DNA from: Planctomycetia bacterium
GTDB lineage: Bacteria > Planctomycetota > Phycisphaerae > Phycisphaerales > SM1A02
Direction of reading: 5' to 3'
DNA length: 6,912 nt
Assembly (NCBI GenBank): GCA_009936695.1
Contig: JAACEA010000151.1
Coordinates: 1 to 6,912 of the forward strand
Part shown: positions 1 through 6,004 of the stretch, piece by piece
How positions within the stretch are numbered: the first letter of the stretch is position 1
Layout of the letters: each line of letters opens with the position of its first letter
Program-made: the position numbers and the translations under genes
The notes under the pieces: generated by a model
Seen by the model: only the letters and a program-made list of their open reading frames with translations
Database searches by the model: none
What the model was told of the DNA's origin: nothing

Positions 1-516
1 ACGCTCGCGTCGATGGCCGAGGCCGCCGAGCCGTTCCGATCGCTCTTCGATCCCGACGATCCCGGACTCGCGGCGCCGGGTGGGATGCCCGGCCGGATCG
101 CGGCCGCGATCGCGGCGAGCGGTGATCCGGTGCCGGAGGACGACGGTGCCATGGTGAGGGCGATTCTCGATTCGGTCGCCCTCCGGACCGCGGAGGTCAT
201 CCGTTCGCTCGCGGAGGTGGCGGGTCGTCGTCTCGATCGGGTCGTGGTGGTGGGTGGTGGCGCTGCGAACGGTCTTCTCAACCGACTCGTCTCGGCGTGC
301 AGCGGACTTCCCGTGGTCGTCGGTTCGACGGAGTCCACCTCGCTCGGAAACGCGGTGGTTCAGATCGCCTCGTCGCAGGGGCTTCGAAGCAGATCCGACC
401 TCGCGGGTCTGCTTCCCGTCGCGAGACCGGTCGCGGATCCGGATGATCTTCCCGAGGTTCGACGCCTCGCCGCCGCGGCCGGCGTCCGGCTCGCCGCCCT
501 CGACCCGAGGACGTAG
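1..516 (+). CDS. rhaB: Rhamnulokinase, C-terminal part (5' end outside window)
   Basis: This is the C-terminal lobe of an FGGY-family sugar kinase. Rhamnulokinase phosphorylates L-rhamnulose with ATP to L-rhamnulose-1-phosphate in the cytoplasm. The reading frame is open from base 1, so the gene is truncated by the window edge; the first internal ATG at 13 is not a likely start. About 171 residues remain of a family that is usually near 480. Recognisable rhamnulokinase blocks appear in order: FDPDDP followed by a PGGMP segment, a VPEDDGAMVRAILDSVAL helix, the ATP-binding VVVGGGAANGLLNRL loop (about 240-290), and a GSTESTSLGNAVVQ stretch that matches the family's GPVEATALGN block. From memory, E. 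coli RhaB shows the same block order. It leads the operon portion visible here, 44 nt upstream of the aldolase fusion gene. The ESTS version of the EATA motif is a modest departure. The pathway context supports rhamnulose over other FGGY substrates. Confidence 0.93.
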   Translation, partial: TLASMAEAAEPFRSLFDPDDPGLAAPGGMPGRIAAAIAASGDPVPEDDGAMVRAILDSVALRTAEVIRSLAEVAGRRLDRVVVVGGGAANGLLNRLVSACSGLPVVVGSTESTSLGNAVVQIASSQGLRSRSDLAGLLPVARPVADPDDLPEVRRLAAAAGVRLAALDPRT

Positions 517-550
517 CATCTCGTTCCTCGTCTCCGCGCCGCAACCCCGA

Positions 551-554
551 AGGA
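551..554 (+). promoter_or_regulatory. Ribosome binding site of the aldolase/dehydrogenase gene
   Basis: AGGA lies 6 nt upstream of the ATG at 561 and fixes that start. The 44-nt gap after rhaB (517-560) shows no obvious terminator, which agrees with cotranscription. Confidence 0.6.
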
Positions 555-560
555 ACCCCG

Positions 561-2750
561 ATGACCCGATCCGAGACCAGTCCCTTCGTGAAGCATCTGT
601 GGTGTGACCAGGCGGTCCGCGATCTCGATCCGGTCGATCGCCTCGTCTATCGGTCCAACCGCCTCGGGGAGGATCAACGGGTCACCAACACGGGTGGCGG
701 GAACACCTCCAGCAAGGTCGAGGACCGGGATCCGGTCACGGGAAAGCCGGTTCGCGTGCTCTGGGTCAAGGGTTCCGGCGGCGATCTCCGAACGGCGGGT
801 CGCGGGAACTTCGCCTCCCTCGACCTCGAGCGGCTCGAGGCGTTGAAGGCGGTCTATGCGTCGCGGGCGGTCACCGGGATCAAGTCCGAGGCCGAGGACG
901 AGATGGTCGACCGCTATCGAGACTGCGTCTTCGCCCTGAATCCTCGCGCATCCTCGATCGACACGCCCCTTCATGCGTTCGTGCCGGCCGCCCATGTCGA
1001 TCACACGCATCCCAATGCGGTCATCGCGATCGCCGCCAGCGTGCAGGGGGAGACCGTCGCGCGCGAGATCTACGGTGACGAGGTGCCGTGGCTTCCCTGG
1101 ATGCGTCCGGGGTTCGAGCTCGGCCTCGCGCTGGAGCGGCTTTGTCACGAGCACCCCGACGCGGGCGGTGCGATCATGGGCCAGCACGGGCTCATCAACT
1201 GGCATGACGACGATCGGGCCTGCTACGACCGGAGTCTGGAGTACATCGACCGGGCCGCGCGATATCTCGCGGACCATGATCGAGGGGCGTCGACCTTCGG
1301 CGGCGCGGCGGTGGCTCCCCTCGACGAGGACGCCCGGCGACGGGTGCTGGTCGAGACACTCCCGTGGCTCCGCGGCCGGGTGTCGAAGCGGCGCCGGATG
1401 ATCGCGACCGTGCAGTGGGACGAGGCGACCATCGCCTTCGTGTCGAGTCGGGACGCGGGGCGACTCGCCGCGCTGGGGACGAGTTGTCCGGATCACTTCC
1501 TTCGCACGAAGATCAGGCCGCTCCACGTCGACTGGGACCCGCACCGAGAGACGACCACGACGCTCCGCGAGCGGTTGGACGCGGGCCTGCAGGCGTACGT
1601 CCGGGACTACGAGGCGTACTACGAGTCCTGTCGGCATCCGGACAGTCCCGGCATGCGACCTCCCGAACCCACCGTGATCCTCATTCCCGGCGTCGCGATG
1701 ATCGCGTTCGGTGCGAGCAAGTCGGAGAGTCGGACCACCGCGGAGTTCTATCGTTGTGCGATCGAGGTGATGCGCGGCGCCGAGTCGATCGGTGGCTACC
1801 GGGCGCTGCCCGCGCAGGAGGCCTTCGACATCGAGTACTGGCGGCTGGAGGAGGCGAAGCTCCAGCGGATGCCCGCGCCGCGTCCGTTCGCCGGTCGGGT
1901 GGTCCTGGTCGCGGGAGCGGGTTCCGGCATCGGGCGCGAGTGCGCCACCTCGATCGTCGAAGACGACGCTTCGGTGGTCTGTCTCGACCGTGACGCCGCC
2001 GGCGCCGCGTCGGTCGCGACCGCGATCGAAGCGACGCGGGGATCGGGCATCGGCGTCGCGGGTTCGGGGGTGTCGGACTGCGGTCCGACCCTGGCGGTCA
2101 CCGCGGATGCGACGGATCGCGGCATGGTGCGTCGGGCGTTCGAAGACGCGATCCTCGCCTACGGCGGAATCGACGATCTCGTGGTCACCGCCGGCATGTT
2201 CCCCACGCCGGGCCCGGATGGTTCGATCGACGACGAGGTCTTCGCGAAGACCTTCGCCGTGAACGTGCTGGGGCCGTCGATCCTCGCCGAGGAACTCGGT
2301 TCGATGGTGGGGGATGCGGAGCTCGACGGGTCGATCGTCGTCACCACGAGCGTGAACGGCGTCGTCGCGAAGAAGGGGTCGTCCGCCTACGACGCCTCGA
2401 AGGCGGCGGCCAACCATCTCGTGCGGTCGCTCGCGGTCGGACTCGCTCCGCGGCTCCGCGTGAATGCGGTGGCGCCGGCGACGGTGATCGAGGGCAGCAC
2501 GATGTTCCCGAGGGACCGGGTCGTCTCCAGCCTTCGGAAGTACGACATCGACTTCGACGAATCCATGTCGGACGAGGATCTCGTCGGCCGGCTCTCGGCG
2601 TTCTACGCGGCGCGGACGCTGCTGGGCGTTCCGATCCGGCCACGCGACCAGGTGGCCGCGATTCGATTCCTGCTCGGCCCCGAGGCCTCCCGGACCACGG
2701 GGCAGGTGCTCGCCGTCGACGGTGGTCTTCCGGACGCCTTCGTCCGCTGA
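561..2750 (+). CDS. rhaD: Bifunctional rhamnulose-1-phosphate aldolase / short-chain dehydrogenase
   Basis: This 729-residue fusion has a class II (zinc-dependent) aldolase at about residues 10-430 and an NAD(P)-binding short-chain dehydrogenase (SDR) at about 444-729. It matches the known RhaD aldolase-ADH fusion family (Bacillus YuxG, also called RhaEW), at a length slightly above the usual near 690-700. The aldolase half carries a phosphate-binding NTGGGNTSSK block (43-52), GSGGDL (71-76), the metal-ligand pair H148/H150 in DHTHP, and a third histidine H209 in GQHG. The SDR half has a glycine-rich loop AGAGSGIG (451-458), N568, and the catalytic S597, Y610 and K614 (YDASK). Known chemistry is cleavage of L-rhamnulose-1-phosphate to DHAP and L-lactaldehyde, with the second domain acting on lactaldehyde. 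Whether it oxidises to lactate or reduces to propanediol cannot be read from the sequence. Odd points are Ala in place of Thr at 451, Thr in place of the NAG Asn at 543, and a Gly-rich insertion near 493-512. It sits between rhaB and rhaM in one transcription unit. Confidence 0.95.
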   Translation: MTRSETSPFVKHLWCDQAVRDLDPVDRLVYRSNRLGEDQRVTNTGGGNTSSKVEDRDPVTGKPVRVLWVKGSGGDLRTAGRGNFASLDLERLEALKAVYASRAVTGIKSEAEDEMVDRYRDCVFALNPRASSIDTPLHAFVPAAHVDHTHPNAVIAIAASVQGETVAREIYGDEVPWLPWMRPGFELGLALERLCHEHPDAGGAIMGQHGLINWHDDDRACYDRSLEYIDRAARYLADHDRGASTFGGAAVAPLDEDARRRVLVETLPWLRGRVSKRRRMIATVQWDEATIAFVSSRDAGRLAALGTSCPDHFLRTKIRPLHVDWDPHRETTTTLRERLDAGLQAYVRDYEAYYESCRHPDSPGMRPPEPTVILIPGVAMIAFGASKSESRTTAEFYRCAIEVMRGAESIGGYRALPAQEAFDIEYWRLEEAKLQRMPAPRPFAGRVVLVAGAGSGIGRECATSIVEDDASVVCLDRDAAGAASVATAIEATRGSGIGVAGSGVSDCGPTLAVTADATDRGMVRRAFEDAILAYGGIDDLVVTAGMFPTPGPDGSIDDEVFAKTFAVNVLGPSILAEELGSMVGDAELDGSIVVTTSVNGVVAKKGSSAYDASKAAANHLVRSLAVGLAPRLRVNAVAPATVIEGSTMFPRDRVVSSLRKYDIDFDESMSDEDLVGRLSAFYAARTLLGVPIRPRDQVAAIRFLLGPEASRTTGQVLAVDGGLPDAFVR

Positions 2751-2759
2751 GTCGCCCAC

Positions 2760-2763
2760 GGAG
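2760..2763 (+). promoter_or_regulatory. Ribosome binding site deciding the rhaM start
   Basis: GGAG lies 6 nt before the ATG at 2770. It selects that start over the in-frame ATG at 2722, which lies inside the end of the upstream gene and would add 16 residues that do not fit the family. Confidence 0.65.
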
Positions 2764-2769
2764 AACCAG

Positions 2770-3090
2770 ATGCGTCGAGTGTGCTTTCTGCTGAAGGTCC
2801 GATCGGATCGCCTCGAGGCGTACCGGCGTGTCCACGAGACGGTGTGGCCGGAGATGCTCGAAGCGCTCTCCCGTCACGGGTGGACGAACTACTCGCTCTT
2901 TCTCCGAGACGACGGCCTGCTGGTGGGGTACGTCGAGACGCCGGACTGGGACGCGGCGTTGGCGGGAATGTCCGAGGAGCCGGTCAACGCACGTTGGCAG
3001 GCCGCGATGAAGGACTACTTCGAGTCCCTCGAGGGCGTCAATCCGGACGAGGCGATGCGGCCGCTGGATCAGGTCTTTCATCTGGCGTGA
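2770..3090 (+). CDS. rhaM: L-rhamnose mutarotase
   Basis: This is a 106-residue cytoplasmic protein of the RhaM family (dimeric alpha/beta barrel, usually about 104 residues). It interconverts the alpha and beta anomers of L-rhamnose so that the isomerase receives its preferred form. The start at 2770 follows a GGAG site and puts key residues at the same numbers as in E. coli RhaM as I recall it: Y18, H22 (in RRVHETVWPEM), Y41 (in TNYSLFL) and R75-W76. The C-terminus ends DQVFHLA, close to the E. coli ending EVFYLP. It begins 19 nt after the aldolase fusion stop and is the last gene of the rhamnose unit on this strand. The next gene faces it from the opposite strand. No truncation or anomaly is seen. 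Confidence 0.95.
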   Translation: MRRVCFLLKVRSDRLEAYRRVHETVWPEMLEALSRHGWTNYSLFLRDDGLLVGYVETPDWDAALAGMSEEPVNARWQAAMKDYFESLEGVNPDEAMRPLDQVFHLA

Positions 3091-3116
3091 CGTCACCACG
3101 GGACGCATCACGTCAC
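3087..3116. repeat. Palindrome and inverted repeat between convergent stop codons
   Basis: GTGACGTCAC (3087-3096) is a perfect 10-bp palindrome overlapping the rhaM stop. Its left part, GTGACGT (3087-3093), can also pair with ACGTCAC at 3110-3116, which overlaps the stop codon of the minus-strand esterase. There is no T-tract on either strand, so it is not a classical intrinsic terminator. A bidirectional termination or transcript-end structure is possible but weakly supported. Confidence 0.3.
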
Positions 3117-4075
3117 ACGATCACGCCGGTCTCGGAGGCGTGCAGGAGCGGCCGAGCGAGTCGATTCATGATCTGGATCTCCTCGAGGCACCGGGTGCCC
3201 ACGACCTCGAGACTGAAGTAGCCGTGGATGAGATCGGTGGCGACCTTCACGGTCGTCGGGACACCGGCATCCTCGAGTCGACGGGCGTACGCCAGGCCTT
3301 CGCTGTAGAGCGGATCGTGTGCCGCGAGCGCGACGATCGCGGGGGGCAGGCCGCTCATGTCGTCGATGCGAATCGGACTTGCCAGCCATTCGGCGCGGCG
3401 GTCGAGGTCCGGGCAGAAGTGATCCCAGAACCACGCCATGGCCTCGGTCTCGAGAAGGCGACCGCGTGCGTTGTCCACCATGCTTTCGCGTGTGAAGTCG
3501 GAATCGGTGACCGGATAGATGAGGTACTGGCAGTTGAGCCTCGGTCCTCCCTCGTTCCGCATCGCGATCGCGGCGACCGCCGCGAGATGTCCCCCCGCGC
3601 TGTCGCCGCCGACCCCGACCCGCTCGGGATCGGCACCGACTTCCGCGGCGTGCTCGGCGAGCCACCGGGTGGCGGCGATCGCGTCTTCCGGGCCCGCGGG
3701 ATACGGATGCTCCGGGGCCAGTCGGTAGTCCACCGACGCCACCACGGCATCGAGCTCGACCGCGAGGCGGCGGGCCGTCGGATCCGCGGCGTCGAGGTCA
3801 CCGAGCACCCAGCCGCCTCCGTGAAAGAAGATGAGGAGTGGTCGGGGCTCATCGGGGACGGGGTGGTACACCCGCACCGCGAGGGACCCCGCCGGGCCCG
3901 GGATGGTGCGATCGGCGACCGAGGCGACCTCGATCGGCGGATCCGGCGGGGCCAACGTGGATGTCGACCACGCTCGCGCTTCCTCCGGGGTCATCGAGAC
4001 GATGCGGGGCTGTGAAACGTCGTTCACGATGGTGAGAAGGCGTTCGATGTCGGCATCGATCGGAAGTTCGGACAT
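3113..4075 (-). CDS. Alpha/beta hydrolase, hormone-sensitive-lipase-family esterase
   Basis: This 320-residue protein belongs to the alpha/beta hydrolase fold-3 (HSL, bacterial esterase family IV) group, which hydrolyses carboxylic esters, usually of short acyl chains. The oxyanion-hole motif HGGGW is at 85-89, followed by the family block YRLAPEHPYPAGPEDA (117-132). The nucleophile S159 is in GGDSAGG, the probable acid D254 is in AHDPLYSEG, and the catalytic H284 is in IHGYF. All members of the triad are present, so it should be active. No signal peptide or membrane segment is visible, so it is probably cytoplasmic. The start at 4075 gives the usual family length; an in-frame ATG at 4180 would add 35 residues of poor coding character. 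The Shine-Dalgarno before 4075 is weak (GGA about 10 nt away). It is convergent with rhaM, so it is not part of the rhamnose operon. Substrate is unknown; deacetylation of a sugar or xenobiotic ester is only a guess. Confidence 0.9.
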   Translation of the reverse strand: MSELPIDADIERLLTIVNDVSQPRIVSMTPEEARAWSTSTLAPPDPPIEVASVADRTIPGPAGSLAVRVYHPVPDEPRPLLIFFHGGGWVLGDLDAADPTARRLAVELDAVVASVDYRLAPEHPYPAGPEDAIAATRWLAEHAAEVGADPERVGVGGDSAGGHLAAVAAIAMRNEGGPRLNCQYLIYPVTDSDFTRESMVDNARGRLLETEAMAWFWDHFCPDLDRRAEWLASPIRIDDMSGLPPAIVALAAHDPLYSEGLAYARRLEDAGVPTTVKVATDLIHGYFSLEVVGTRCLEEIQIMNRLARPLLHASETGVIV

Positions 4076-4206
4076 GGGCGCGGATTCCAGGGTGACCCGA
4101 CACCATACCGAAGCGTCCCGGACGCCCTCCGGGCCTCCCCCTCGAAAATACCGACCGAATCCGGGATCGACCGTCCCCATGCCGCGTCATCGATCAAGAT
4201 TGGTGC
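4076..4206. promoter_or_regulatory. Divergent intergenic region, esterase / sigma factor
   Basis: This 131-nt region lies between two divergently transcribed genes and must hold promoters for both if each is transcribed locally. I see no convincing -35/-10 pair on either strand. A small hairpin is possible from CCCGGA (4117-4122) and TCCGGG (4128-4133) with a 5-nt loop, lying in the esterase leader. The sequence just before the sigma-factor ATG has no clear Shine-Dalgarno. Confidence 0.4.
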
Positions 4207-4773
4207 ATGGCAGGACTCGACGTCGAATCCAATCAGGCGGATCCCGGGGGCTCGCCGAGCGCCGAGGAGGTCTTCGAGGTCCTGATGCGCCAGAATGCCG
4301 GGCATCTCATGGCCTTCATTCGTGCCATGGTTCGAAACAACGCACTCGCGGAGGACGTGTTCCAGGAGACCTTCATGGTCGCCTGGCGACGTTTCGAGGA
4401 CTTCGACCGGGATCGTCCCTTCGGTCCGTGGCTTCGGGGCATCGCACACCGGACGGCACTGGCCATGATGCGCAAGACCCGCAAGGAGTTCGCGGTCGAC
4501 ACCGCGGTCGTCGACATGATCGAATCGCATGCGGCGCGGCACGAACGGGTCTCGATGTCCGAGGCATCCAGCGTGGTCGAGATGTTGAATGAATGCGTGG
4601 GTCGCCTTCCAGATCGCTATCGCGAGGTGATCGAGGTGCTCTACCGGGGAAGGCGTTCGATCTCGGAGGTGGCGGAGGCGACGGATGCCGGCCCCGAGGC
4701 GGTGAAGAAGCGACTCCAGCGGGCTCGGGGAATGATCGCCGAGTGCCTCAGGATGAAAGGACTGCTGGCATGA
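4207..4773 (+). CDS. ECF-type sigma-70 family RNA polymerase sigma factor
   Basis: This 188-residue protein has the two-domain ECF layout. Sigma region 2 lies at about 26-93, including AEDVFQETFMVAWRRF (48-63, core-polymerase contact and region 2.2) and FGPWLRGIAHRTALAMMRK (72-90, promoter -10 recognition). Region 4 lies at about 122-182, with LPDRYREVIEVLY followed by a helix-turn-helix, SISEVAEATDAGPEAVKKRLQRAR (151-174), for -35 recognition. It would direct polymerase to a small regulon. The sequence style resembles the planctomycete/verrucomicrobial ECF subfamily (Rhodopirellula/Verrucomicrobium type), which is a family-level recognition only. Its stop overlaps the start of the next gene by ATGA, so the two proteins are probably made in a coupled fashion. 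The Shine-Dalgarno of this gene is poor. Target promoters and inducing signal are unknown. Confidence 0.93.
   Translation: MAGLDVESNQADPGGSPSAEEVFEVLMRQNAGHLMAFIRAMVRNNALAEDVFQETFMVAWRRFEDFDRDRPFGPWLRGIAHRTALAMMRKTRKEFAVDTAVVDMIESHAARHERVSMSEASSVVEMLNECVGRLPDRYREVIEVLYRGRRSISEVAEATDAGPEAVKKRLQRARGMIAECLRMKGLLA
4756..4761 (+). promoter_or_regulatory. Ribosome binding site of the sigma-partner gene
   Basis: AAAGGA, inside the end of the sigma gene, lies 8 nt before the ATG at 4770 and decides that start. The same frame is open for 59 codons further upstream, but that stretch lies inside the sigma gene and has no comparable site. Confidence 0.65.
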
Positions 4774-5855
4774 CCGATGATGCGACCCCGCGTCGAGGCG
4801 ACGCGGCCGAACAGGCGGACGATCGATTCGTCGAAGCGTTGCTGGAGGCCTCGAAGTCCGAGGAGGCCGCGGCCGCCGAAGCCCGGATCCGACGGGGCAT
4901 GGCGACGATTCGCGAGGTCGATCCGGTCGCGGTCGTTTCCAGTCGGCGATGGTGGGCCGTCGCCAGCGGCCTGGGATCGATTGCGGCGGTGATGATGCTG
5001 GCGGTGTTCCTCCAGACCCGCGAGGTGCGGGCCGACCGGATCATCGCCCGGGTGCTGGCGGCCGAGTCCGCGGTGACGGCGCTGCGATTCGACGTTCGGC
5101 TCGAGGCCCACGAGGGTCGGCCGCACCCGGACCTCGAGGGATCGATCGACCTTCTCGCCCGGCCCGGCGGATATCCACTTCTCCGATTCGAAGTCGACCG
5201 GCCCGTCGGCCGAAGCCACGCGTGGGGCGTCGACGCGCGGGGAGGCTGGGGACGGAGCCACAGCGGGATCGTCAGTCGCTTCGCGCGGACCGAGTGGAGT
5301 TCCCGCATCATGGGTGACGGGCTCGATCTTCTGGTCGATGCGATCCCCGGTCTTCTGGATCGCGTGGCCGAGGGCTACGAGCTGACCACCGAGGTCGATC
5401 CCGCCGAAGCGGTCGTCACGCTCATCGCCGTCCGGAGCGAGGCGGATGACGGCTCGAAGTCGCCGAACCGGATTCGAATCGAGATCGATCCGGATACGGA
5501 CGAGGTTCGTCGCCTGGTACTGGAATGGGATCAGGAATCCGATTCGGTTGAACGAGGCCGACGGCCTTCGAGGTCTGAAGGTCGTCTCGATCGCAGGCGA
5601 CCCGATGACGACCGTTCGCCCGCGCAGTTCGATCGGCGACCCCCGCCGGCGGGGTCCTCGGGCGGTCCGGACGAACGGCGACGTCGTCCGCCGCCGGGGA
5701 GGTCCGGTCCCGGACGGGATTCGCTGGTCGAGGAGGTGATCCGGGCCGGATCACAGGGACCCGCCAGGCCGCCCGCGCGGATCATCTTCGAGCGGGTGCC
5801 GGCCTCGGTGTTCACGCCGGATGATTTCGTCCCCACGGCCGTCGGCGATGGATGA
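4770..5855 (+). CDS. Single-pass membrane protein, probable anti-sigma/regulatory partner
   Basis: I do not recognise a named family for this 361-residue protein. Visible parts are a charged Ala/Glu-rich N-terminal cytoplasmic segment (1-59), one hydrophobic segment (about 61-81, WWAVASGLGSIAAVMMLAVF), and a predicted extracytoplasmic region. That region starts with RADRIIARVLAAESAV (88-102) and alternates beta-like stretches (FDVRLEA, YELTTEVD, VVTLIAV, RIRIEIDPDTDEVRRLVLEW). A very Arg/Pro/Asp-rich segment covers about 262-315, and the C-terminus ends in ARIIFERVPASVFTPDDF. ATGA overlap with the sigma gene, the single membrane span and the small cytoplasmic head are the usual arrangement of a transmembrane anti-sigma factor. 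It lacks the zinc-binding HxxxCxxC motif and has no cysteine at all, so the anti-sigma role is inferred from position. The Arg/Pro-rich part has poor codon statistics in this frame and may reflect two compensating frameshifts (see findings), so residues about 255-315 are uncertain. Confidence 0.72.
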   Translation: MTDDATPRRGDAAEQADDRFVEALLEASKSEEAAAAEARIRRGMATIREVDPVAVVSSRRWWAVASGLGSIAAVMMLAVFLQTREVRADRIIARVLAAESAVTALRFDVRLEAHEGRPHPDLEGSIDLLARPGGYPLLRFEVDRPVGRSHAWGVDARGGWGRSHSGIVSRFARTEWSSRIMGDGLDLLVDAIPGLLDRVAEGYELTTEVDPAEAVVTLIAVRSEADDGSKSPNRIRIEIDPDTDEVRRLVLEWDQESDSVERGRRPSRSEGRLDRRRPDDDRSPAQFDRRPPPAGSSGGPDERRRRPPPGRSGPGRDSLVEEVIRAGSQGPARPPARIIFERVPASVFTPDDFVPTAVGDG

Positions 5856-6004
5856 TCGGACGTGGCTTTCGAGTCGAGTGCTCGCAGACGCCGTCCAATT
5901 TGACGAACTCGTCGTTTCTTCGTGTCCCCGAGCCCGGGCACGATTCAATGTGTACCGGCGGCTCGCCGCCACGATCCATCACCTCGACCTCCGGAGTCCG
6001 CACG
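5856..6004. other. Intergenic region upstream of the YHYH gene
   Basis: The 149 nt between the sigma-partner stop and the YHYH gene contain no credible gene. A TTGACG hexamer at 5900-5905 resembles a -35 box but has no good -10 at standard spacing. It is embedded in a short inverted repeat, GACGA-AC-TCGTC (5902-5913). A promoter for the YHYH gene is expected here but is not demonstrated. Confidence 0.35.
5993..5996 (+). promoter_or_regulatory. Ribosome binding site of the YHYH gene
   Basis: GGAG lies 8 nt before the ATG at 6005. The following codons at once encode a signal peptide, which supports this start. Confidence 0.65.

Noticed and set aside
360..2759. A 799-codon open frame on the minus strand opposite the aldolase fusion
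   Set aside because: Its translation is an Arg/His/Asp-rich string without domain motifs. It is the expected mirror of a high-GC gene with strong third-position bias, and the plus strand carries complete catalytic motifs.
2341..3111. A 256-codon minus-strand open frame opposite the end of the fusion gene and rhaM
   Set aside because: It overlaps two well-supported genes and its protein is Arg/Pro-rich low complexity, so it is a shadow frame.
3140..4015. A 291-codon plus-strand open frame opposite the esterase
   Set aside because: The minus strand encodes a full HSL esterase with intact triad, while the plus-strand translation has no recognisable motif.
4117..4133. Hairpin CCCGGA-5 nt-TCCGGG as a terminator or riboswitch
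   Set aside because: The stem is only 6 bp, there is no T-tract, and no larger conserved structure surrounds it. Such short stems are frequent in high-GC DNA.
4076..4180. N-terminal extension of the esterase to the ATG at 4180
   Set aside because: The extra 35 residues do not resemble a signal peptide or a family segment, and the start at 4075 gives the usual length.
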